From the NCBI GenBank assembly GCA_029237695.1, contig CM055265.1:86587447-86651446 (forward strand): DNA of 64,000 bases. The letters are read 5' to 3'. The first letter of the stretch is position 1. Every line of letters begins with the position of its first letter. Positions 41,739 through 55,719 of this stretch are shown piece after piece. Under the pieces are notes generated by a model, which saw only the letters and a list, made by a program, of their open reading frames with translations, was not told the DNA's origin and searched no databases. Both the position numbers and the translations under genes were made by a program. The stretch is from Conchocele bisecta (Eukaryota > Mollusca > Bivalvia > Lucinida > Thyasiridae).

Positions 41739-44700
41739 CTGAATACGAACATGCAGGATTACAACGTGGCCGTCACTGGAGAAATGAGACGTATGGGATT
41801 TCAGACCAGTGTAGCTCCTGATGAAATAGAACACTCCCGTAGCCCGATAATGATATATATTGCTTGCTGACGGGTGTTTCATCGATGTAATGGTGAACAG
41901 TGCAGATCCTGATCATCTGTGCAGATGTACAGGCTGATCTGGATCTACACTGGTCCCAAAACACATAATCTATATTTATCCAGTCACAGCCACAACACAC
42001 TGTGCGTCCGATGTCATTCAGTTCTCCGTAAATTACTTGTTATCATTTCTGTGTATGATATTCTATATTCTAATTAGAGGGAAGTCTATGGTACGACATC
42101 ACAATATACCAACTTTTTCCAAATTTTAAATCAGAAATAATCCATGACCCAGCGCATCCACAGGCATTTGACGTGTTATACCGATGACAGCCGAAACACG
42201 CCCCATATCCGGCGAGTGCATCTACATACCAAATATGAAAGTGCAAGTGAATAGGCTGAACGTCCCAGCAACAGCTAAGGTCAGTTAAGGACGGGGCCTA
42301 GGTTTCAAGTCTCAACCGAAAGACCAGTGAGATGTAGGTTTCAAGTTTAGCAATGTTTTACTGTATTAACCCTTGCACCCCTAAGTAACTGGAATGGATT
42401 TTTATGTTAATATCCAGACCAATCCAACCGATTTTCTCGAGACAGCTCGATACACTATTTGCCAATACCAATATACAGGTATGTGGTGTTGAAAGTGTTA
42501 AACGTGTTGCAGCACACATGTCCTCCCGAAGACCTACCTTTTCGAGAGCACTGCAGTCTTTGTCTTTGTGAAGGTAATGGTCCTGCCAGAACACCAACAA
42601 ATCTCTGTAATGAGCAACGACAAGGAAAATGGTTAAGCAGGTAACATTGTGGATATCTCCTGCCACTGCTGCCCGGCTTTTGCCAATCCAATAGCCACGA
42701 TATTTCCCCCCCCCCCCCCACCCCCCATAGTACCAGTATGCTCAGTATTGCGAACTTGGGAATAATGAGTAGACCGCAAATAACGATGTCCCTGGCACAA
42801 GCCTTCATATTTAACTACTAGAAAATTGTTTGTAAAATAAAATGCTACCGTTGTTGACTATTCATGGATACAACGGCAATTTTGGAGAAAAAAAAATAAT
42901 TTCAGAGTCGAAACGGGCAGAACTGCGGACGAGTCGGTGGGACAGCGAAACATTTACGTTACACACTCCTGCACTGGACGGTTGGGATGTATACCGAAAA
43001 GTGAAAATTAAAGGGTTTAACGTCCCAGCAACAGGTAAGGTCATATAGAGAAGGGACCAGTCTCTTCCGACAGACCAGTGGGATGGAAATACTATGAAAG
43101 TATTTTTTGATGCCCGAGGCGCGGTTTGAACCCACAACCTCCGGATTGGAAGTTAGGTGCTCTAACCCCTAGGACACAATCCATCCCTAGGGATGTATAC
43201 CGAGTATGAATAGGCCAAACACTGTAGAAGTAATTCGCAGGACAAGGAAAATATTTTTTTCAGTCGAAAAAGGGGTATAACTGCGGATGGATTGGTGGGA
43301 AAGCGAAAAATGTTATGTTACACACACCTTCACTTGATGGTTGTCATGTATACAGACTATGAAGAGAATCGGCCAAAAACTGTAAAGAAGTTCGCCGGAA
43401 AAGGTAAATTGTCTACCGACAAACGGATGCACGGACAGAGTAAACACTATATGCCACCGACAACTATCGTTGCGGTGGCATAAATACCTACCTGAATATC
43501 AATGTCGGTCATTTTGCCATGTCGGAATTTGACAAACACATGTAGTATCACATCAACAATGTTTGCATTGCTTGCATGTCAATCACAAACTTACAATTTG
43601 TTAAAGTAACCGGAACGAATTGACGACTAGTTTTAAATGACAGATCGAGTTAACGTTTTACACGCCAACACACAGAAATACAAAATTCAGCACACTTCGG
43701 TGAGGGCTCATATCGAGTCGCTGGTGGCAATCGAGTAGTCAAATGGATATATCAAACCCATGCTTATATCGAGGTTCTGATGGAAGTCTAGTGACCTCGT
43801 TATAACGATATTTAACTGTATCCTTAGACACTGACATGCAACAAGATTTTGACCCAAATTTGTGCAGTCTGACCAGAATAGCGCCACTGTCGTCAGTAAA
43901 AAAGATTAGACCATAGTCTGATTATGTGTCTGTGAATAAACACATCTAGTCCTTTAAAAGTCACAGACACACAATGAGACTAGGACCCAACTAACGCCTA
44001 CCTAAAGTTGGTCATGAATGTGACGGAGCCGGACACATCAAGCATGCCCTCCTTGTCGTCCTTCAATGCCTGCAGGTAGCGCGGCAGCTGGGCCTTCCGG
44101 TTGGCAAACATTAGGAACACCAGTGTCGTGTTCAGGCAACTCACGTTCTCCTGGAAACAAGTACATGGTGTAATATTCGAGAAATTGTTTAAACAGAGAC
44201 GGATAGAACATGATAGTGGGTTTATCAATACCTCATTCTCATTCAAATCAGCACCCAAATTCACTTTAACTTCACCTCAAAAACTCAAGGTCTTGAAACT
44301 GTTTTATTATAAGGATTAAGGAGTAAATAAACTGGAGCTTGAAAGCAAACGATTTAAAATATTTGCCGAGGCTGAGAGAGCGATCATATGACTTGTTAAC
44401 ATCATATGCCCCAACCAGACCAGTATTTTTTCATGCCTAAGGCGAGTATTGAAACCACATCTATGGTACTGGTCAAATTCTCTACCGTAACCCGCCCAAA
44501 TTTTACAGCCATATAAACAATGCAAACAAATTTATATTTTTTTAGATAATATTATATTTTATCAAAATTTAAGAATGAGTCCTCTTTTATTTTGTGAAAT
44601 TTGGTCAAATATTGATTGTATTACGAAAAATTGATTTGTCTATGGGAATTTAACATGGGGGAAAAAGGTGGAGAACCTGGAGAAGTCCAAACTTTGGAAT

Positions 44701-47700
44701 TTGACTCTGAAACCTGGCTAGATAGCTTGGAAATGAAGTTACATTTTGAAAATCGGTCCACTATTTCTGAAATTAGAAATTTTTCCCCATGTTAAATCCC
44801 CATAGTGAAAATATCTATGGGGATTTAACATGGGGAACTTTTTTTTTCGCAATAAAATCAATATTGGGACCAAATTTCACGAAATAAAAAGGTATTGAAA
44901 AATTTGTTTTTGCATTATTTATATAGCCGTAAAATTTGGGCAGGTTTCGTGAAACAGACAGTAATCCCATTCCTACACCTCTTACCGATCATGGATGCCA
45001 TTATCAGCCTCAGATGTTGACAAACAAATCTGAGGCTGATAATGGCATCCATGATTCAGCTAGGATGGCGCTACAATTTTGTGTAGTAGCAGGCTAATTC
45101 TGGTAGTGCACAAATGAAGCACACCCAGTGTGTCAGGTGATACCAACGCATACAATCAAATCTGGCTACCCGTAATTCCTACACACTATATGCAGAATAC
45201 ACTTCACAGACAACACCTATTGACAGGATCTCCTACAGGCTGGCCCTTTGGATACAGGGATAGTTAGGATATAGTGTCCTATTATAGTCTGTATATTGTC
45301 CCATTATATATAGTGTTCTCACTTGTATTGGTAGTAGACTTGCACAGAATATAACCTGTACACGACATGACCCAATACCTGAAATTGGACTCTGGGCATA
45401 GCACATCCTTCATGGGACATGGATTGGGCGTTGTGTCACGCAGGTAACATGTGAGTTTGCTATATTTGTAATTACTGTCGGTTCCACGTTTTGCTGCAGA
45501 CAAACTTTTGGCTATTAGACACATTAAATTTAAAAAATATTTAAATGCAAGTACCTTTTCATCAATTCACCTATTTTGAAAATCGGTCAACAAATAAAAA
45601 TGTTTTTCACAATAAAATCATTAATTGATGGAAATTCATCAAATCATTTTTTTGGGGGAAGGGTGACTATTTTTGTTACTGATGAAAAAGTATTTACATT
45701 TAAATAGTTTTTAGATTTAATGTGTCTACCGTATTTACCGTATGTATTGGGACACCGGAAGTATTGGGACACCTCTATTTTTTACGAAAATAATTATTTT
45801 TGGGAGATTAAGATTTGGGACATACCTCAAATCAGCGTAAAATTCCATAATTTTTTCGTATTAAGTTTTGAGACAACCCTTTTTCATCATTGTGTGAATC
45901 CATTTGGAGTGTGTACACATATTTGGAAGAACATGCACTTTTGATATTCTGCATTCATAAATCCCACAAACACGTTGTTCAATCCTTCCCAAAATGGTGT
46001 ACGTGACAAGTGCCATTGTTTCGCTACGTCACAATTCAGAGCATGATATAATCAAGTTTCCAGTTAAAATTTCCTCAAATTAATCACCTTAACTGATGGA
46101 AATTTTGATATATATTCACCAAAAATGGCAAGTTGGGAGTGCTTTAGAATCGTCTTACGATTCTAAAGCACTCCCAACTTGCCATTTTTGGTGAATAAAT
46201 ATAAAAAATATTCCATCAAATTAGACCCAAAATGGACGATCTTTTTTTTTTTATGGACGCATAGCCTCCTTTTATCTCACCGATGTGAATGTGCAGCTGA
46301 TCACGTTTGCACATTTCGTAAATTAATCCGAGCAAACTGGGAATAAGATCAATTATTGGGGTCCCAGTAACAAAGCAGTGCTAATTGTTATGTACTCGAT
46401 TTCATTTTTCCGGCATGCGTTCACGCTCACCATTGGTGGAATATTAATTAGGTGTAAAGGCTGACCAATCGGAGATCGCGTATCAGTCGCGCAGATTAAC
46501 TCGACCCAGATTAACTAAATTGTTACAGCACTGCCCACGCCCCCGGCGCATGTACACAAATGTGTACGTGACAACTGGCCTTGTTTCGCTACGTCATAAT
46601 TGAGCCAGTGCATGAGATAATCAACTTTATTATATAACTGAGATTTTCGCCGAGAATGATTTGACTTTTTTTTTTTCTGCAAATATATCGAAAGTTGATA
46701 ACATTTTCAGAGCAAATGCGTAATAATTACTAATTTAATATTCGTCAACATTCGATATCGTTTACAGAAAATGTACACTATTATCACTATTATCAGATTT
46801 ATCTTCGTCGAAAATCTCACGTGATAAGCCTGATTACCTCATGAACTGGCGCAATATTATAACACGTCGGGCAAAACATGTCTATACGGGTCTGTACTCA
46901 AACCCACAGGTGGAATAGTCGGACGTGTGACACAAAGAAAATGACCATTTCAAAAATATCCATTACCCCACCCACTTGATCTCGTTCTATTATTAACGTC
47001 ATGTACAGTACGATACCAGGTGGGTGGGATAATGGGATTTTTTTAATAGGCATTTATTTTTTATTTTGGTGTCATATGTCCGAGTCTTCCACCTGTGGTC
47101 ACCATAAGAGTAAACACAGATTGCAACGCACGAGCTTGTCCGTGGCGTTGCAGCTGATGGAACAGGATATCGGTCATTGGGTCATTGTGTCATCATTACT
47201 ACACTTTTTTCTACACACGTTTACAATAATGGATTGCACGGACCTGCGTAGATCTACATTCTACATGAACATGATGAATAAATAAAACATGACGTTAACA
47301 ATTCTTGGATTCAATATATGTATTACATGCGAAGATAACAGTGAAAACTTATGGCATATTATAGGCATTGGCGATGTCGTTCATTCATAGTCACAGTGAG
47401 AATCGATAATTAGGGATTATTTAACACAAACACAAACTTTAATTCAAATTTTAATAATGACAATGCAAACATGAAATGAACAAATATTCCCGAATTTACC
47501 ATAAATATTGGGACAGAAAAAAAAAAAAAAATAATTTATATTATATTTTGGGACACTAATTTTTTTTACTGTCCCAATATATACGGTAAATACGGTAATA
47601 GCCAAAAGTTTGACGGCAGTGGAACGGACAGTAGTAGCCAAAATGAACTGATAACACGGAAAAACACTAATGTTTTACATTTGCTCCAATATTTGTAAAT

Positions 47701-50700
47701 ACATAATACTTTTTGAAACTAGATTGGTCAGTAAGCGAGGCTTACGGAATACCGCGTGGGCCCAGGTACCCATAAAATATGTAAAAATTTCCAAGTGTGT
47801 GGGTTTGTGACCTTGACTCTGCGCTTAGCAGGAGCGGCATGAACGTGAATTTGTCACAGGGTGGTAGAGGTCCATTGGAGCAATGTGCGTGCGAAATGTG
47901 AAGCAAATCCGAGCAAGGAAATAGAAGTTATAACCGATTTCTCAGATGTTAAGTTTTGTAAAGAGACTAAGTATGTGACCTTGACCTCGAGAATTTGTCA
48001 CAGCACGATAGTAGAGCCTTGGAGGAATGCATGCATGAAATATTAAGAATTTTCGATGAAATAAATAGAAGTTATAACATATTTCTCTGATGTTAAGTTT
48101 TGTAAAGAGACTAAGTATTTGACCTTGACCTTGGGATCAGCGGGGGTTGGACGGTCGTGGATTTGGCACAGCATGATAGTAGAGCCTTACAGGAATGCAT
48201 GTGTGAAATAGTAAGCATTTTAGATGAAGGAAATAGAAGTTATAACAATATTTCTCTGATGTTAAGTTTTGTAAAGAGACTTAAGTATTTGACCTTGACA
48301 TTGGGATCAGCGGGGGTTGGATGGTCGTGGATTTGGCACAGCATTGTAGTAGAACCTGAAATGGCTGTAGCGACCAGTCGCACCAACCCAGGATTGGTAA
48401 GAGGGGTTAGGGCGGGTTTGAGAGTGGAGGGTGTACCTGTGTGAGGTTCTGCACATCAATGATGGTGATCAGCTTGTGTAGGTAGTCTAGCTGGCGGCCA
48501 AAGTCACCGATGTACGTCAGCAACTTGTTCTCCTTCCGCAGGTAGTCTACACAGATACGATATACCAGTAGCCAATTTCATCAAAATTGCTAACCATACT
48601 TAGCTAGCAAAGTGTACTTTGTGAGGGAGTAATCATTTATTTTTCCCGAAATGGAGTATTTCATATAGAACTAACGACTGCATATATTTGATGATTAAAA
48701 GTATGCAGAATTAATATACTGTGGCTGTGATAATGTAATAAATTCAGTACAATAACAATTACGGTAATAAATTTATATGAAAATTTCTCCCTCAAAGTGT
48801 ACTTTATAGCAAGGTAAGTATACTTTGCAATTTTGGTGAAATAGGCTACAGGCTTGTAACTGGGTGACCACGCTATGGGAAATCACAGGCTTGTTCACTT
48901 GGATTTTATTTACTTATTTAATGGTGTCTAACGACCGGCCAACAGCAATGGTCATTTTAGGAAGGGAGATGGGGTCGAATCCCATATTTCACCTGTTAGT
49001 GGTGGTAAAATCCCCAAATCAAATATGTTTACAGAAAAAATATATATTCAGCCCTGAAATTGGAATAACCGGATATGGTGCCAGGTCCTCACAACACTTG
49101 AATCACTTAGCTCCAGTCTCTAAAACCAATAGGATTATCTTACGACTTGTATAACGGTTATAACTGGATTCCACATAGTCCATTTTATTATTTGCTGGGA
49201 CATTAAGGTGACCTTAGGTCATATGTGGATGTGAGAAATGGGGCATACAGGATTTGTGACCAGTGTAACTTCTGATAAAATAGCACACCCCTATAGGGTC
49301 TATATTGCACACGATCTATATTGCTTGTTCAGACACACAAACAAAAGTGAAAGCGAAAGGGTTCAATGTCCCACCAACAGCTAGGGTCATATAGAGACGG
49401 GACCACAGTTTCATCCGACAGACCAGTACTATGAAAGTAAGGAAATACTATGAAAGTATTTTTGAGGCGAGGTTTGAACCCACAACCTCCCGATTGGAAG
49501 TCAGGTGTTCTAACCCCTAGGTCACAATCCATCCCTTCAAACACACATGTGTTTCATTGATGGAAAAGTGAAAGGGTTTAACGTCCCACCAACAGCTAGG
49601 GTCATATAGAGACGGGACCACAGTTTAAAGTCTCATCCGACAGACCAGTGGGATGGAAATACTATGAAAGTATTTTTGATGCCTAAGGCGAGGTTTGAAC
49701 CCACAACCTCCGGATTGAAAGTCAGGTGTTCTAACCCGTAGGCCACAATCCATCCATTCAGACGCACAATACGCGTCTCATTGACGGAATGGCAAACAAT
49801 GTAGATCCTGATCAGACTGTGAGGATGCACGACTGTGGATGCACAGGCTGATCTGGATGTACACTGCTCACAACCATCAGTCCATTGTTTCCAGTCACAG
49901 CCACATATAAAGATGGGCATAAACAGTATACTCCCTTATCATGATGCAGGAGTAGATCAGGAGACTAGTCACAATTGCAATGAGCATTTTTTTTTCTTCA
50001 GCATTACGACAACTTCATTGAATATTATCACAAGTTGTGCTTTCGATCAAATCCCATGACTAAATAAGCATACAATTGTATCTACTTCAACCTATTGCTG
50101 AATAAATATTGTTCAAAATAATCATCATCAAAATGATTAAGATGTCATTGCAACTGTGGCAACGTGTACAATGATAGGATCGCTACGACTCATTTTCCGC
50201 TATAGTGGGCGAGACAAAAAGACCGAAGCGTACCTTTTGAGATATCATCCTCCGCCATGAAGTGTTCGTATGACAAGACGAGACTTCTGATGAACATGTT
50301 TGAGTCGACTAGATTTCTGTTTACCGTGTTGATGAATTTGTCAAACTGAAATGGAAGGCCGAACAAATATTCTCTCTTGGTATGCAATATGGTATCAACC
50401 CTTAGAATGCGGGAAACATAAGTTGTCATCTGCTGTTGTTTTATAGTTTGTCTACTGTCTCAATAAAAACATGGTTAGACAGCAAATGATTCTAAAGTGT
50501 TGTCAAAAGATGTTTTTGTTTGTTTGTTTATTGGTGTTTAATGGCTAAGGTCAGGTAAGGCTGGGCAAGCGGGTTCAATCCCGTTTTAACCTGCTGCATA
50601 GGGGATAGGGGGGAAAATCCCAAAATCAGAACGGAATATTTACACCAAGAAAAAATATATTCAGCCCTGAAATTAGAACATGTTTTTGATGAACAAAACG

Positions 50701-53700
50701 GAAAATATAAAATAAACAGCAGACAACAACATTTAATTCACCATTGTAAGGGTTAATATGAAAATATTTCCATACATAGAAATATGGCTAGCCATTTGAA
50801 TGGTATCTTGTTATTAGGGGAAGCTAGAAAACCATTTCTCAGGCTCGCTTATGGAATTCCTGCCATTTCCGGATGGCGTTTAACGTGCGAGTATTGGTCA
50901 AAAGACGCAAGTATTACATTGACAATACAACACAGATGTAAGTAGTTTTTGAATCTGTACCGACTATGACACACATCAATGCAATGTGTAGTGTACTTGC
51001 AACCACTTCCAAGACCTGTGAAAATAAATTGTTACGAGCGGTGTTCTTGATTTGATGATTTATTGGTGTTTAACAGCCTATCAACAGTGAAGGTCATTTA
51101 AGGCCGGGTCAACGGGTTCGATCCCATATTTAACCTGCTGCATTGGGGGGAAAATCCCAAAATCAGAATGGAATATCTACATCGATAAAAACATATATTC
51201 AGCCCTGAAATTAGAATAACCGGACATGGTGCCAGGTCCATACACTTGGTCACTTGGTCACTTGGTCACTTCCTTGAATTTTGGCTGTTTCATTTGCCTC
51301 CCTCGATAAATTTTCCTACCTTTGAGCACAAGAACTGAAACCATGCTCAGAAAGTTGTAAAATGATGGGTCCAGTAATGAGTATATTCACCTCTTATTGA
51401 AATCTGTAATCAAAATCAGGCATATTGATTGGCCGAGCGTGGCTCAGTCTCGGCCAATCAAACTTCCTTATTTTGAGCACGAGATACAAAAACAAGATCA
51501 GGAAGGTTTTACACATGCGGACCAGTGTGCATACCTTCTGCTGAGTGGTGAAGATCATGTCAAACGTTTTAAATGCCTCTATGTTGAATTTGACTAGTTC
51601 CCCCAGCAGATCGAAGCTACTCTGCAGGATCTCCTTGTGGCGAATTTCGTGGTCGACAATGTTTGTGGCCACGTGCTGAAAATCGAGAGCAGTGTCCATG
51701 AGACATGGGTTCAAACCATAGATTGATTGAATTTGAATAAATGGGAGTGTCAAGGCCGCTCGACACAACACTCATGAGAATGGGAGTTGAGCAATTAGTC
51801 AAATGATGTGTATCAAGTTTAGTTATTGATCTGATAGCGCATTTGCAGTCTGATAGATTGTTGATTGCTTGTTGCATGCAACATACACAGATGGGGAATG
51901 TACCTGTATGGGCGGAGCATTGTACATTCAGTACACAAATACTATTAATATTAACCCTTTGAACTGGAATAGATTTTGATCTGTTAATTTTGCAACCAAT
52001 CCAATTGTCACACTAGAAATGTGGCCTGTCGGCACACAAATGCCCCCGCTGGCAGCCAAAGAAAACGAGGCATATTTGATTATAAACCATTTACCCGAGC
52101 GTTAAGGTTTTGAACGCACCTTGACCCTGGGCTTAGTGGGGGCGGGACGAATGTGGATTTGTCACAGGGCGGTAGAGGACCATTGTAGCAATGCGTGTGT
52201 GAAATGTGAAGCAGATCCGAGCAAGGAAACACAAATTATAAGCCATTTAACTGAATAAGCCATTTAAGTCTGTGACCATGACCCTGTGCTTAGCGGGGAC
52301 AGGACGAATGTGGATTTGTCACAGGGCGGTAGAGGACCATTGGAGCAATGCGTGTGTGAAAGTTAGTGTAGGATTGAGAAACGCGCACGTAGATTTGTCC
52401 CAAAGTGGCAAGTAAACAATTAAAGTGGAAAAGGTGAAGGTCAAAGGTGAAGGTCGAAGTAATGGGTGGTGGAGTGTGTAAGGCATGTTCATATGTATCA
52501 TGTGTATAAATATTTAAGCGATTGGCAAAAGTATTGAGAAGTTATTGTAGGATTTGAGAAACGTGCACGTAGATTTGTCCCCAAAGTGCTAAGTAAATTA
52601 AAGTAAAGTAAAAACGTGAAGGTCAAAGGTCAAGGTCGAAGTACTGGGTGGTGGAGTGTAGGATTGAGAAACGTGCACGTAGATTTGTCCCAAAGTGCCA
52701 AGCAAACATTTAAAGTGGAAATGGTCAAGGCCAAAGGTCAAGGTCGAAGTACTGGGTGGTGGAGTGTGTAGGGCATGTTCATATGTATCATGTGTATAAA
52801 TATTTAAGCGATTGGCAAAAGTATTGAGAAGTTAGTGTAGGATTGAGAAACGTGCACGTAGATTTGTCCCAAAGTGCTAAGTAAACATTTAAAGTAGAAA
52901 ACGTGAAGGTCAAAGGTCAAGGTCGAAGTACTGGGTGGTGGAGTGTAGGATTGAGAAACGTGCACGTAGATTTGTCCCAAAGTGCCAAGCAAACATTTAA
53001 AGTGGAAATGGTCAAGGCCAAAGGTCAAGGTCGAAGTACTGGGTGGTGGAGTGTGTAGGGCATGTTCATATGTATCATGTGTATAAATATTTAAGCGATT
53101 GGCAAAAGTATTGAGAAGTTAGTGTAGGATTGAGAAACGTGCACGTAGATTTGTCCCAAAGTGCCAAGCAAACATTTAAAGTGGAAAAGGTCAAAGCCAA
53201 AGGTCAAGGTCGAAGTACTGGTGTGGAGTGTGTAGGGCATGAAACATATGTATCAGTGTATATATATAAGCGATGGCAAAAGTATTGAGAAGTTAGTGTA
53301 GGATTGAGAAACGTGCACGAAATTTGATTTGTCCCAAAGTGCCAAGCAAACATTTAAAGTGGAAAAGGTCAAGGCCAAAGGTCAAGGTTGAAGTACTGGG
53401 TGGTGGAGTGTGTAGGGCATGTTCATATGTATCATGTGTATAAATATTTGCGTATTGGCAAAAGTATTGAGAAGTTAGTGTAGGATTGAGAAAAGTGCAC
53501 GTAGTTTGTCCAAAGTGCCCCAAGCAAACATTTAAAGTGGAAAAGGTCAAGGCCAAAGGTCAAGGTCGAAGTACTGGAGGGTGGAGTGTGTAAGGCATGT
53601 TCATATGTATCACGTGTATAAATATTGACATAATATGTGAAGCCATGTAGAAGTTACTAAAGAAATATGGTAAATATCGGACGTACGGACGGACAGACAA

Positions 53701-55663
53701 GGAAAAAACGGACGACAACGGGTACGGGACGGACGTACGGACGGACGCCGGTAACACTATATGCCCCCGTACCTTTCGGTAGCTGGGGCATAAAAATGAT
53801 TTTCAGTCCATTTATGAAAAGGGGGTGTTTTTTTCCCTCAAAAATATGAAAATTACTTGCAAAAAGTGCAGATCCTGCCGAGACGAGCCGTCTCATCTGG
53901 ATCTACTCTTTTTGACAATTCCACTATACAGGCATGAGGTGTTGAAAGGGTTAAGGTAGGTGTACATATGGAATAGGGTTTCACGTCTGTTATACAACAC
54001 AGGATGGGAATACACCTGTATGGGGTGAAGATTGCTACTACAACACAAAATTCAAGAATCTTTCCAACTCACAACAAGGGCACCACCAAGCTAATCCCCT
54101 CACTGGCAAAGCACCATTGTGGCCAAATATTATCACAAGAGCTCCGCGGAGCAAAATGTCCCGCCTGGCACAGTTTGATAGTACATATATAAGGAGCTTG
54201 TAATAACCTTGGGGTTAGTGAGCACCATGGGCTTTCTGTAGAATGATGCGGGATGTTGTTACAAATGCATGTATGGAATATTAAAGCATAAACTGAGCGT
54301 TAATTTCTAAGTCAGTGACCTTGACCTTTGGGGTTAGCGGGCACCAAGGGCTTTCTGTAGAATGATGCGGGATATTGTTACAAATGCATATATGAAATAT
54401 TAAAGCATAAACTGAGCGTTAATTTGTCCAAACACGGAAATTTCTAAGTCAGTGACCTTGACCTTTGGGGTTAGCGGGCACCATGGGCTTTCTGTAGAAT
54501 GATGGGCGGCTTTCTGTAGAATGATGCGGGATGTTGTTACAAATGCATGTATGGAATATTAAAGCATAAACTGAGCGTTAATTTCTAAGTCAGTGACCTT
54601 GACCTTTGGGGATAGCGGGCACCATAGGCTTTCTGAGGAATGATGCGGGATGTTGTTACAAATGCATGTATGGAATATTAAAGCATAAACTGAGCATTAA
54701 CTTTTCCAAACAGGGAAATTTCTAATTCAGTGACCTTGACCTTTGGGGTTGGCGGGCACCATGGGCTTTCTGTAGAATGATGCGGGATGTTGTTACAAAT
54801 GCATGTATGGAACATTAAAGCATAAACTGAGCGTTAATTATTCCAAACACAGAAATTTCTAAGTCAGTGACCTTGACCTTTGGGGTTAGTGGGCACCATG
54901 GGCTTTCTGTAGAATGATGGGCTTTCTGTAGTATGTTGCGGGATGTTGTTACAAATGCATATATGGAATATTAAAGCATAAACTGAGCGTTAACTTTTCC
55001 AAATACGGAAATTTCTAATTCAGTGACCTTGACCTTTGGGGTTAGCGGGCACCATGAGCTTTCTGTAGAATGATGCGGGATGTTGTTACAAATGCATGTA
55101 TGGCATATTAAAGCATAAACTGAGCACTAAAACTGAGCGTTAACTTTTCCAAATACGGAAATTTCTAATTCAGTGACCTTGACCTTTGGGGTTAGCGGGC
55201 ACCATGGGCTTTCTGTAGAATGATGCGGGATCTTGTTACAAATGCATGTATGGAATATTAAAGCATAAACTGAGCATTAATTTTTCCAAACACAGAAATT
55301 TCTAAGTCAGCGACCTTGACCTTTGGGGTTAGCGGGCACCATGGGCTTTCTATAGAATGATGCGGGATGTTGTTACAAATGCATGTATGGAATATTAAAG
55401 CATTCCATTGAGGGAAACAGAAGTTACAATGAATTAACCCGAGCGTTAAGTTTTAGAAACAGAGCTAAACGCAAAAACTTAACGTTGAATGCATGTGAAA
55501 AGTAGGTCACTGAACCATGAAAACTAGGTCAAGGTCACATGGGCTCCCTCTGTGTGAGATGGTTACACCACAGTGTTGATGTATACCAACAAGTATGGAG
55601 GTCGTAGGAGTTATAGTTTTCTGGAAACTGAGCTAAACGCAAAAACTTAACGTGAAATGTTGA

Positions 55664-55719
<56 letters not shown>

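Larger units (their letters stand above)
45480..47640. mobile_element. Family C host element split by a TA-flanked transposon
   Basis: 'TTTAGATTTAATGTGTC' (ending about 45,724) continues after the insert with 'ATAGCCAAAAGTTTGACGGC' (47,598 on). Uninterrupted relatives near 18,405-18,435 show these sequences adjoining. Confidence 0.75.

Noticed and set aside
41652..41870. Plus-strand ORFs across the last TRPC4AP exon
   Set aside because: Antisense to a confidently assigned exon.
43100..43190. tRNA-like sequence with A and B boxes
   Set aside because: It is the head of a SINE (target duplication, long body, several copies); no cloverleaf or functional tRNA was supported. The same holds at 49,460-49,535 and 49,690-49,756.
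47001..47285. 94-codon ORF inside the TA-flanked element as a transposase remnant
   Set aside because: No D-D-E/D catalytic context or helix-turn-helix was recognised; too short to call.
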